From: Bacteroidales bacterium UBA1197 | Lineage (GTDB): Bacteria; Bacteroidota; Bacteroidia; Bacteroidales; UBA932 | Direction: 5' to 3' | NCBI GenBank assembly: GCA_002309995.1 | Contig: DBYB01000057.1 | Location: 4,672-11,254 of the forward strand | DNA: 6,583 nt | In this document: one piece after another, positions 1 through 4,686 of the stretch | Layout of the letters: each line of letters begins with the position of its first letter | Position numbering within the stretch: position 1 is the stretch's first letter | Made by a program: the position numbers and the translations under genes | Notes under the pieces: model-generated | Databases searched by the model: none | The model's input: only the letters and a program-made list of their open reading frames with translations | What the model was told of the DNA's origin: nothing

Positions 1-1
1 T

Positions 2-160
2 TTTGATGCCAAATCTGAGGCGCTAATCTCTCAAAGCATCGCAAATTGTCTAAATGCAAAGATAATTGCTTTTCCATTAAAAACAAATATCAAGATAAAG
101 ATTTTAATATGTCCTTATGGTGTAAATGAACCGGAGACGAACTTGATTCTGATTTGGTGA
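2..160 (+). CDS. C-terminal tail of an unidentified protein (partial)
   Basis: Reading frame 2 is open from the left edge to a TGA at 158-160, giving 52 residues that would be the end of a protein starting outside the window. The residues are mixed: a polar helical start (…KSEALISQSIANCLNAK), then a short beta-like run (IKIKILICPYG) and the ending NLILIW. I do not recognise the family. An open frame of this length in A/T-rich DNA can arise by chance, so support is limited to its position at the edge, its plausible composition and the lack of a competing frame. The strand agrees with all genes downstream. About 270 bases separate it from the next gene, so it is probably not in the same operon. 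Confidence 0.4.
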   Translation, partial: FDAKSEALISQSIANCLNAKIIAFPLKTNIKIKILICPYGVNEPETNLILIW

Positions 161-321
161 ATACGGAAATTTGTGGATTAGCAACAGCCGGTGTTTGAAA
201 TGAGAATTATAATTGCTAAATTGCAACGAAATATCGACAAACACTTGAAAGTGTGGTCGGCTCCCGGACACGAATCTGGAAAATTTATGAAGAGGGGGCA
301 GACAGCATTTTCTCACGGCAT

Positions 322-333
322 ATCCTTCGGGAT
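322..333 (+). promoter_or_regulatory. UUCG-tetraloop hairpin in the leader
   Basis: ATCC (322-325), TTCG (326-329) and GGAT (330-333) form a four-base-pair stem closed by C-G around a UUCG tetraloop, a well-known very stable RNA loop. It lies about 100 bases upstream of the 435 gene. The stem is short, so it may only be part of a larger fold or may be chance. Confidence 0.3.
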
Positions 334-395
334 CCGGCGTGGGGCTGTTGCTTTTATCTTCTTCATGGCTTTCCAGAGCCTGTGTCCAGATAAGC

Positions 396-411
396 AGCGG
401 TCCCCGCTTTT
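396..411 (+). terminator. Weak terminator-like hairpin
   Basis: AGCGG (396-400) pairs perfectly with CCGCT (404-408) around a three-base loop (TCC), and TTT follows, giving four T in a row at 408-411. It resembles a small intrinsic terminator or attenuator just upstream of the start codon at 435. The stem is only five pairs and the T run is short, so termination would be partial at best. The same GTCCCCGCTTTTG core (400-412) recurs exactly at 2236-2248, so it may instead belong to a dispersed intergenic repeat. Confidence 0.3.
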
Positions 412-434
412 GTATTGTCTTAACTACAAATCAT

Positions 435-656
435 ATGGCTGTTTTTCAAATTACGACCAAGCAACTAAAAGTATGCAACGGTATCCGGATCGATCCCGGA
501 CTCTCTGTACAGATTCAGACAAACGACTTTGTCAACCCCCTGCTCACCAACGGCGGCCAGTCCGTCGCCGATGCCTTTATGCGCATCTATGGCATTGATA
601 TTCGCAAGGCGGGGATAATGAATCAGGTGTATTTGGAAGTGAAAAGAATAGGATAA
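435..656 (+). CDS. Small DUF6140-like protein (73 aa)
   Basis: Encodes 73 residues beginning MAVFQITTKQLKVCNG. The middle has NPLLTNGGQSVADAFMRIYG and the end is KAGIMNQVYLEVKRIG. From memory this matches small Bacteroidales proteins of the DUF6140 type: about 70 residues, an N-terminal beta-rich part, a TNGG turn, then an amphipathic helix with FxRxYGxD. No biochemical function is known to me. The start at 435 is preferred over an in-frame ATG at 339, because the family begins at MAxFxIT and the 32 residues upstream look like translated leader. It has no signal peptide or membrane segment. It is the first gene of a run, with 14 bases to the zinc-ribbon gene. Members often sit in accessory islands, but I infer nothing on its job beyond co-transcription. 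Confidence 0.75.
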   Translation: MAVFQITTKQLKVCNGIRIDPGLSVQIQTNDFVNPLLTNGGQSVADAFMRIYGIDIRKAGIMNQVYLEVKRIG

Positions 657-670
657 TCAAAAATAGTAGT

Positions 671-937
671 ATGGAACACAAATGCCCATATTGTGGCTCT
701 ACTGATTGTAAACGCAAAATAATAAATCTTGTCGGCAACACTGCTGTAAAGACTATTGGCGCTGCCGCAGGCGTTGCGGTTGGCGTGCCGCTAACTGTTT
801 TATTAGAAGGTTTGGGTAAAGGCGTTGCACATCATGCGGGAGAAGAAACCATTAAAAAAGTATATAAGAAAATAGCAGGAAATACCCGTTCAGCATATAT
901 CTGTAATAAATGCGGAAAAGAGTGGTTTGAAAAATGA
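671..937 (+). CDS. Split zinc-ribbon protein with glycine-rich hydrophobic core (88 aa)
   Basis: The protein has a CPYC knuckle at residues 5-8, an extra Cys at 13, and a second knuckle CNKC at residues 78-81 followed by GKEWF. The two CxxC pairs would bind one zinc ion as a zinc ribbon. Between them, residues about 18-55 form a hydrophobic stretch rich in Gly and Ala (GAAAGVAVGVPLTVLLEGLG), followed by a basic helical stretch (ETIKKVYKKIAG). The core could insert in or lie on a membrane, or pack as a glycine-zipper helix pair. I do not know a named family. It lies 14 bases after the DUF6140-like gene and 22 bases before the EcsC/TerB gene, so it is probably co-transcribed with both. Its hydrophobic glycine-rich core parallels that of the EcsC protein, which suggests a shared membrane role. 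That is inference. Confidence 0.75.
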   Translation: MEHKCPYCGSTDCKRKIINLVGNTAVKTIGAAAGVAVGVPLTVLLEGLGKGVAHHAGEETIKKVYKKIAGNTRSAYICNKCGKEWFEK

Positions 938-959
938 AACTAAATAAATTATTGATTCT

Positions 960-2096
960 ATGGAACAAAGTAAAACAAAAATGATCTCTTGGGACGGAAT
1001 CTTGGATACTACAATGAAGATCCCTGGGATTAAAGTGAATAGAAAAGACTATCTGGAAAAGGCCTTTTGCTCATCGGGCGAATTGAAAGATTTTACAAAT
1101 AGTCGCCCTATCGACTATTATGAAGAAGACATCATAGAAAAGGTGGCAAAAGATGCTATTAATGGAGAAACAATAAAGGTGACCGCATTGTCTACATTAG
1201 CGGGCTTACCTGGTGGGATAGCGCTTTTGGGGGTGGTGCCCGCTGATGTTGCACAGTTTTATTGTCATGCCATTATTCTGGCTCAAAAACTTGGTTATAT
1301 ATATGGATGGCCAGATTTGTTGGATGAGAACGGTAGATTGTCGGAGGGAACAAGAAATGTGTTGACCATTTTTATCGGTGTTATGATGGGATCACAAGCT
1401 GCTAGCAAAGTTGTCGGAGAGATTGCAAAGAGATTTGCTTCTGAGGCCGCTAAACGTATACCCCAAATGGCCTTGACAAAAACAGCTTGGTATCCGGTTA
1501 TTAAGCAGATTGGTAAATGGCTTGGTATCCAATTAACAAAACAAAGTGTCGGTAAAACAGCTGGGAAAATAATACCAATTATTGGAGGCGCTATTTCTGG
1601 AGGAATAACCTTTGCTACATTCCGTCCGATGGCTGGTCGGCTCAGAAATGAGCTTCGAAATGAAATGCATCTGTTTAATAAGATAGGTGATCACTTTTAT
1701 TTTGAGAATGAGGAAGATATAAAGACAAATATATCTGATGAAGATTATGAAGTCATTAGGATAAGAGCATGTATCAACATTGCAAAGATTGATTTTAATC
1801 TATCAGAAGACGAACAAACTATACTTATTCAGATGATAAGTGATGCGGGAATAAGTGAAGATAATAAAGCATTATTATTGTCAGAATTACATAAAAAAGA
1901 AATTGTCGATATTAATTTCTCTTCTTTTTGTTTTAGCGAGATTCAGTCTTTGTCGTTGCTGGAAAGCCTTGTTTCAGTTGTGAATCTTGATAATATTGCG
2001 GATGCTGAAAAAATATATTTGTTCAAGATAGCTAAGGATTTGGGGATCAGCAAAGAAACGGTTGCTGAAATGGTTTTGGCCGATCGAGGTCTCTAA
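960..2096 (+). CDS. EcsC-family protein with C-terminal TerB-like domain (378 aa)
   Basis: Residues about 55-235 show EcsC-family marks. There is a hydrophobic glycine-rich stretch, LSTLAGLPGGIALLGVVPAD (78-97), followed by a helix ending QKLGYIYGW. Later, IIPIIGGAISGGITFATFRP (204-223) precedes MAGRLRNEL. EcsC-like domains are linked to membranes in several bacteria, but their biochemical function is not settled. Residues about 262-374 are helical with repeated acidic turns (NIAKIDFNLSEDEQTILIQM and NIADAEKIYLFKIAKDLGIS), which fits a TerB-like (tellurite-resistance) fold. TerB-like domains recur in proteins tied to membrane stress and phage or toxin conflicts. There is no signal peptide; the hydrophobic stretches probably mediate peripheral or partial membrane contact. 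It is last in the run with the zinc-ribbon protein. Decayed Ntn-gene sequence begins about 14 bases after the stop. The EcsC assignment is fairly sure, the TerB one moderately. Confidence 0.82.
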   Translation: MEQSKTKMISWDGILDTTMKIPGIKVNRKDYLEKAFCSSGELKDFTNSRPIDYYEEDIIEKVAKDAINGETIKVTALSTLAGLPGGIALLGVVPADVAQFYCHAIILAQKLGYIYGWPDLLDENGRLSEGTRNVLTIFIGVMMGSQAASKVVGEIAKRFASEAAKRIPQMALTKTAWYPVIKQIGKWLGIQLTKQSVGKTAGKIIPIIGGAISGGITFATFRPMAGRLRNELRNEMHLFNKIGDHFYFENEEDIKTNISDEDYEVIRIRACINIAKIDFNLSEDEQTILIQMISDAGISEDNKALLLSELHKKEIVDINFSSFCFSEIQSLSLLESLVSVVNLDNIADAEKIYLFKIAKDLGISKETVAEMVLADRGL

Positions 2097-2109
2097 TTAT
2101 TATACACTC

Positions 2110-2170
2110 GTGACGCGGTGGTGGTCGCCGTTGATTCTTCAGTAACACTGATCTGATTGTTGAATAAGCA
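2110..2170 (+). pseudogene. Relic of the 3' part of a proteasome-like Ntn-hydrolase gene
   Basis: Positions 2110-2137 match 3992-4019 inside the intact Ntn-hydrolase gene at 25 of 28 bases without a gap and in the same codon phase (DAVVVAVDSS against DGVVDAVDSF). Further on, CACTGA at 2146-2151 and the following GATTG…AATAAGCA resemble, with gaps, the last codons and stop of the intact gene (CACTGA at 4193-4198, then GATTGAATAAAGCA). The simplest reading is a heavily deleted second copy that kept a piece of the C-terminal coding region joined to the gene end. The first match is strong; the second is weaker and gapped. No usable ORF remains. Confidence 0.55.
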
Positions 2171-2255
2171 GCTCGGGGGCGAAAGACCGCTGTTTTGCGC
2201 ACGGGGAGGCAGAAATGAGTGGCCCGGGGGCAAGAGTCCCCGCTTTTGAGCGCGG
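2171..2255 (+). repeat. Pair of imperfect 34-base GC-rich direct repeats
   Basis: Copies at 2171-2204 and 2222-2255 agree at 25 of 34 bases without gaps, with starts 51 bases apart. Both have a CGGGGGC block, a short A/G run, then TTTTG followed by GCGC or AGCG-type sequence and CGG. The second copy can fold: CGGGG (2225-2229) pairs with CCCCG (2238-2242), or CGCT with AGCG around TTTG (2241-2252). The core GTCCCCGCTTTTG of copy two is repeated exactly at 400-412, and ATAAGCAGC occurs both at 390-398 and just before copy one, at 2165-2173. No protein is read from this stretch; the rest of 2097-2325 shows no gene. Confidence 0.5.
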
Positions 2256-2325
2256 AATGTGCTTTTGGATATGATTTAGAGGCATAAGGAGGATGGCGAA
2301 CTAATACCTTAATTATTTTGTCACT

Positions 2326-2715
2326 ATGAATACCACACGACAGCTGCCCACATTGAGGGAGAAATATGGCTTTACTGATGATGAAGTCATTGCTCTTCTT
2401 GTCCTTGAAAGAGAGGGCTTATCTGAACTCAAGAAGAAAAGGAGAGTGCTATATGATGGATTAATTATTCTTCTTGGTATCAACGATGAAGACTTTGACA
2501 AGGCAAAGGGGCTACGCTGGTCCAAGCGGATGGCTCAGACGATAAACTCTATGGGAGAAGAAAAAGACCTGGTTTTCGGTATACATGATATTGTTAAGCG
2601 GAGCGGGCCGGCAAAAGAAGAGCAGGAGTACTTCCTTAAGAAAGTCAAAGAGGCCGTTGAGGGCAACCTTCTGAAACAACTTCCGCCAGGCTTCTTTATG
2701 GACAAACCAAAATAA
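2326..2715 (+). CDS. Hypothetical helical protein (129 aa)
   Basis: I do not recognise this protein. It is predicted soluble and mostly helical: LREKYGFTDDEVIALLVLER (10-29), a basic patch KKKRR (36-40), a hydrophobic helix VLYDGLIILLG (41-51), then DEDFDKAKGLRWSKRMAQTI and a charged helix KEEQEYFLKKVKEAVEGNLL (97-116). The end is LPPGFFMDKPK. There is no signal peptide, long membrane segment or obvious catalytic motif. The ATG at 2326 is the only in-frame ATG after the stop at 2302-2304. A perfect AAGGAGG at 2286-2292 is too far away to serve it. It opens a second run and is followed after 19 bases by a 59-residue gene and then the Ntn hydrolase, so it may be a partner or substrate of that enzyme. 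That is inference from position only. Confidence 0.72.
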   Translation: MNTTRQLPTLREKYGFTDDEVIALLVLEREGLSELKKKRRVLYDGLIILLGINDEDFDKAKGLRWSKRMAQTINSMGEEKDLVFGIHDIVKRSGPAKEEQEYFLKKVKEAVEGNLLKQLPPGFFMDKPK

Positions 2716-2734
2716 TTCTCAAACTGTATAATAA

Positions 2735-2914
2735 ATGGGAAAATACGATTCCGCCATAAAGTTTGCTGAGGAGCAGATTAAGCGTTGCAAGGATAAGATT
2801 ACGCTCTACAAAAAGCATAAGAATCCGGGGTGGGAGAACGTCGTGGAGTCTCTGACCAGGCAAATAAATAGTAAGATGGCTTCTATTGCCGACATGAAAA
2901 AACGGAACGATTAA
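2735..2914 (+). CDS. Small charged helical protein (59 aa)
   Basis: A 59-residue ORF from ATG 2735 to TAA 2912-2914, filling the gap between two larger genes of the same run. It starts MGKYDSAIKFAEEQIKRCKD and ends MASIADMKKRND. It is very rich in Lys, Arg and Glu, with two likely amphipathic helices (about residues 4-27 and 35-56) separated by a KNPGWEN turn, so a helical hairpin or coiled-coil adaptor is plausible. There is no membrane segment or known motif, and I do not recognise a family. Support comes from the tight spacing (19 bases before, 32 after), the coding-like residue pattern and the lack of a better ORF in this stretch. It could be an adaptor, inhibitor or substrate of the downstream Ntn hydrolase, but nothing in the sequence proves that. 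Confidence 0.68.
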   Translation: MGKYDSAIKFAEEQIKRCKDKITLYKKHKNPGWENVVESLTRQINSKMASIADMKKRND

Positions 2915-2946
2915 ATAGGGAGAATAGCTAGCACTATATATAAACA

Positions 2947-4209
2947 ATGACAGCAATCGTAGGCATCCTTAACCGCAGGGGGGCGGTGCTGGCGGCGGAC
3001 AGTGCCGTAACGGTGGAGAACGGGGCGCGGAGGAAAATCTACAATACTGCGACCAAGATATTCCGCCTGACAGACGGGCCTGTGGGAGTCATGATTTTCA
3101 GCTCGTCCGAGGTGAACGGAATGCCCTGGGACGTGATTTTCAAGTTGTTCCGGGAACGCTACGGAAAGCAGACATTCCCCTCGCTGATGGACTATGTCCG
3201 TAATTTCATCAACTTCCTGAAGTCGGAAAACTGCTTCAGCACGGAGAAGACGCAGATGGACTACTTCGAGGCCGAGGTACGGCGGTTGTACAGCCGTTTG
3301 GCGACTGCAATCAACGACAAGCTGCCGGACGAATCGGATCCGAAAGACGCAGAGATTGACGACGTCGCTTTCAATGAGATCATCAATAACACAATCAAGG
3401 AATTCGAAGAGCACTTTGACGAGGTGGGAGTATGTTCTGAGATGGAGAATTATACCATTGACCAGATGAGGATGTATGCGTCGGAACTCTTTGATTCTAT
3501 GGCGGAACAGTATGAGGATGACGGCTTCGGCAAAGACTTCCGGGACAAGTGGGAAAAAATGGTGTTCGCATACATGCGCTCCAAATGTTTCTATCAAGGA
3601 ACCGGTATCGTGTTCGTTGGATACGGGGAAAAGGACATCTATCCCTCGTTGATACCGTTATACATTTCCGGAGAGTTTGATGGCCGGATCCGCCATTTCA
3701 CGGCAACGGACGAGTCAGACGAAATATCCCCACAAGAGACTGCCGTAATCCATCCTTTTGCACAGTCGGATGTCATGCACACACTGGTAGATGGTATCAA
3801 TCCCAGTTTCCGTGACGTGGTTTCCAACCTGAACAAGCATACCGCCTCAAAGTCGAAAGAAATGGCTCTTGAGGCCCTAAAGAACGCCGGGGCGCCGAAA
3901 AAGTATCTTGACGTAGTTGAAGGCCTGGACCTGAATGCTCTGAATGATGAGTTTGATGAAGCGGTTGACGATTATTCAAACACTGAGTTCAGTGACGGGG
4001 TCGTGGACGCCGTTGATTCGTTCAACCTTGAAGACATGGCCGATATGGCTGAAAGCCTTGTCTCTGTCACTAACCTGCATCGGCATATCAGCTCATCAGA
4101 GGAATCTGTCGGTGGTCCGATAGACGTGGCCGTTATTACCAGGACAGAGGGCTTCATGTGGGTTAAGCACAAACAGTGGATTCCTCAGGTGCCACTGACG
4201 ATTGAATAA
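2947..4209 (+). CDS. Proteasome-like Ntn hydrolase with large helical insertion (420 aa)
   Basis: The protein begins MTAIVGILNRRGAVLAADSA, like proteasome beta and HslV subunits (TTxVGI…GVVLAAD). Removal of Met, expected before Thr, would expose Thr as residue 1. Counting from it, Asp falls at 17 (AADS) and TKIF places a Lys at 36, near the Lys33 of proteasomes. A strand follows (PVGVMIFSSSEVNG). Residues about 65-215 are a charged helical insertion not found in proteasome subunits. The fold seems to resume with GIVFVGYGEKDIYPSLIPLY (220-239), like the IAGYD…LY strand pair, and near the end SVGGPIDVAVITRTEGFMWV (387-406) resembles the YSGG…DGW region. At about twice the usual beta-subunit length it probably does not form a standard 20S ring. 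Predicted role: N-terminal-nucleophile peptidase or amidase, cytosolic; substrate unknown. It is visibly more GC-rich than its neighbours. Confidence 0.8.
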   Translation: MTAIVGILNRRGAVLAADSAVTVENGARRKIYNTATKIFRLTDGPVGVMIFSSSEVNGMPWDVIFKLFRERYGKQTFPSLMDYVRNFINFLKSENCFSTEKTQMDYFEAEVRRLYSRLATAINDKLPDESDPKDAEIDDVAFNEIINNTIKEFEEHFDEVGVCSEMENYTIDQMRMYASELFDSMAEQYEDDGFGKDFRDKWEKMVFAYMRSKCFYQGTGIVFVGYGEKDIYPSLIPLYISGEFDGRIRHFTATDESDEISPQETAVIHPFAQSDVMHTLVDGINPSFRDVVSNLNKHTASKSKEMALEALKNAGAPKKYLDVVEGLDLNALNDEFDEAVDDYSNTEFSDGVVDAVDSFNLEDMADMAESLVSVTNLHRHISSSEESVGGPIDVAVITRTEGFMWVKHKQWIPQVPLTIE

Positions 4210-4222
4210 AGCAATATTAATT

Positions 4223-4465
4223 ATGATTTGGGTAATTCTTATTAACATAATCATTTTGGCTTTAGTATATCTAATCATTACTGAGGACAACAAGTGGATT
4301 AAAATACTGTTTACAATAATCCTCGTTGTGGGTATTGGATTAATTGTATGGAAAAAGCCGGCATTTATATATGATAATTTTCTTAAAGCCAAAATAATTT
4401 GTGTCATTATTGATGTGATAGGACTGATTATTCTATTGCCGAAAATCAACAGTAAAGAGAAGTAG
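4223..4465 (+). CDS. Small three-helix membrane protein (80 aa)
   Basis: The protein is almost all hydrophobic, with three likely membrane helices: WVILINIIILALVYLII (about 3-19), IKILFTIILVVGIGLIVW (about 26-43) and IICVIIDVIGLIILL (about 59-73). Short charged links lie between (TEDNKW, KKPAFIYDNFLKAK) and the tail is PKINSKEK. It would sit in the inner membrane; I recognise no family. The start is uncertain. ATG 4223, 13 bases after the Ntn-hydrolase stop, is chosen; an in-frame TTG at 4202 would add seven residues and overlap the previous stop. The close spacing implies co-transcription and perhaps a role as membrane anchor or effector for the Ntn hydrolase, which is inference. It is markedly more A/T-rich than both neighbouring large genes. 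Confidence 0.7.
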   Translation: MIWVILINIIILALVYLIITEDNKWIKILFTIILVVGIGLIVWKKPAFIYDNFLKAKIICVIIDVIGLIILLPKINSKEK

Positions 4466-4468
4466 ATT

Positions 4469-4481
4469 GAGGCAATGCCTC
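4469..4481 (+). other. Short perfect hairpin after the membrane-protein gene
   Basis: GAGGC (4469-4473), AAT and GCCTC (4477-4481) form a perfect five-pair stem four bases after the stop codon. No T run follows, so it is not a canonical intrinsic terminator. It may stabilise the 3' end of the transcript, or mark the edge of the A/T-rich region. Confidence 0.3.
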
Positions 4482-4531
4482 CGTGCGAACAATTCTAGGG
4501 GGGCGAGATGTTGACCACGGCGAGGAGGGGC

Positions 4532-4625
4532 GGTGCGGGTACTGGTCCAATCCGATGGCAGGGTAGGGGCGAAAAGAGGTGGTTTTCGTTGGTAGTGGTC
4601 CTGGATTTGGACCGGTACGGGCACC
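4532..4625. repeat. Long imperfect inverted repeat with nested hairpin
   Basis: The left arm (4532-4553) and right arm (4603-4625) are imperfect reverse complements: GGTGC with GCACC, GTAC with GTAC, GGTCCA with TGGACC and ATCC with GGAT. There are two adjacent mismatches, one G-T wobble and one bulged base. The 49-base loop contains its own hairpin, CGAAAA (4570-4575) with TTTTCG (4583-4588). In single strands or RNA this would be a long stem with a nested stem. It lies exactly where A/T-rich accessory DNA gives way to GC-rich genes. It could be an element end, a recombination site, an RNA structure or a protein-binding palindrome. I recognise no named family, and no protein-coding gene is supported in 4466-4686. 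Confidence 0.55.
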
Positions 4626-4644
4626 CCGAGGCAAAAGGAACCGC

Positions 4645-4673
4645 TGGCATTCCGGCAAAAATCCGTATCTTGC
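4645..4673 (+). promoter_or_regulatory. Possible Bacteroidota-type promoter for the WYL regulator
   Basis: TATCTTGC at 4666-4673 is one T short of the Bacteroidota -7 consensus TAnnTTTG. A TGGCA at 4645-4649, 16 bases upstream, could serve as a weak -33 box. Transcription would start only a few bases before the ATG at 4687, giving a very short leader, which is common in this phylum. The element is imperfect, so the call is tentative. Confidence 0.35.
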
Positions 4674-4686
4674 GCAAAAATGCGGA

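Larger units (their letters stand above)
161..434 (+). other. Structured leader/intergenic stretch with no convincing gene
   Basis: No frame here looks like a real protein. Two plus-strand frames run through it into the next gene out of phase or as an extension, but their residues look like translated non-coding DNA. The left part is A/T-rich and the part after about 310 is clearly more GC-rich. It holds a four-base-pair hairpin with a UUCG tetraloop at 322-333 and a second hairpin at 396-408 followed by four T. The stretch probably holds the promoter and 5' leader of the 435-2096 gene run, but I cannot point to a clear TAnnTTTG element. Confidence 0.5.

Noticed and set aside
339..434. Upstream extension of the DUF6140-like gene to ATG 339
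   Set aside because: The family begins at MAxFxIT, and the extra residues cover the hairpin-rich leader.
191..598. Plus-strand open frame of 135 residues from a GTG start
   Set aside because: It overlaps the DUF6140-like gene out of phase, and its residues look like translated leader and off-frame sequence.
2100..2153. Relic read as the N-terminus of an Ntn hydrolase (DAVVVAVDSSVT against GAVLAADSAVT)
   Set aside because: That match needs a gap at protein level. The ungapped 25/28 base match to 3992-4019 in the same phase explains the sequence better.
2286..2304. Perfect Shine-Dalgarno AAGGAGG followed by ATG
   Set aside because: The ATG follows with no spacing and the frame stops after three codons. 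The site is also too far from ATG 2326 to serve that gene.
2911..3597. Minus-strand open frame of 228 residues
   Set aside because: It lies fully opposite the Ntn hydrolase, whose motifs are clear, and is rich in His, Arg and Val as expected from an antisense shadow.
4469..4481. Hairpin as an intrinsic terminator for the second run
   Set aside because: No T run follows the stem, so it is listed only as a hairpin.
4579..4686. Upstream extension of the WYL regulator to ATG 4579
   Set aside because: The extra 36 residues read through the right arm of the inverted repeat and the promoter-like site and precede the normal domain start.
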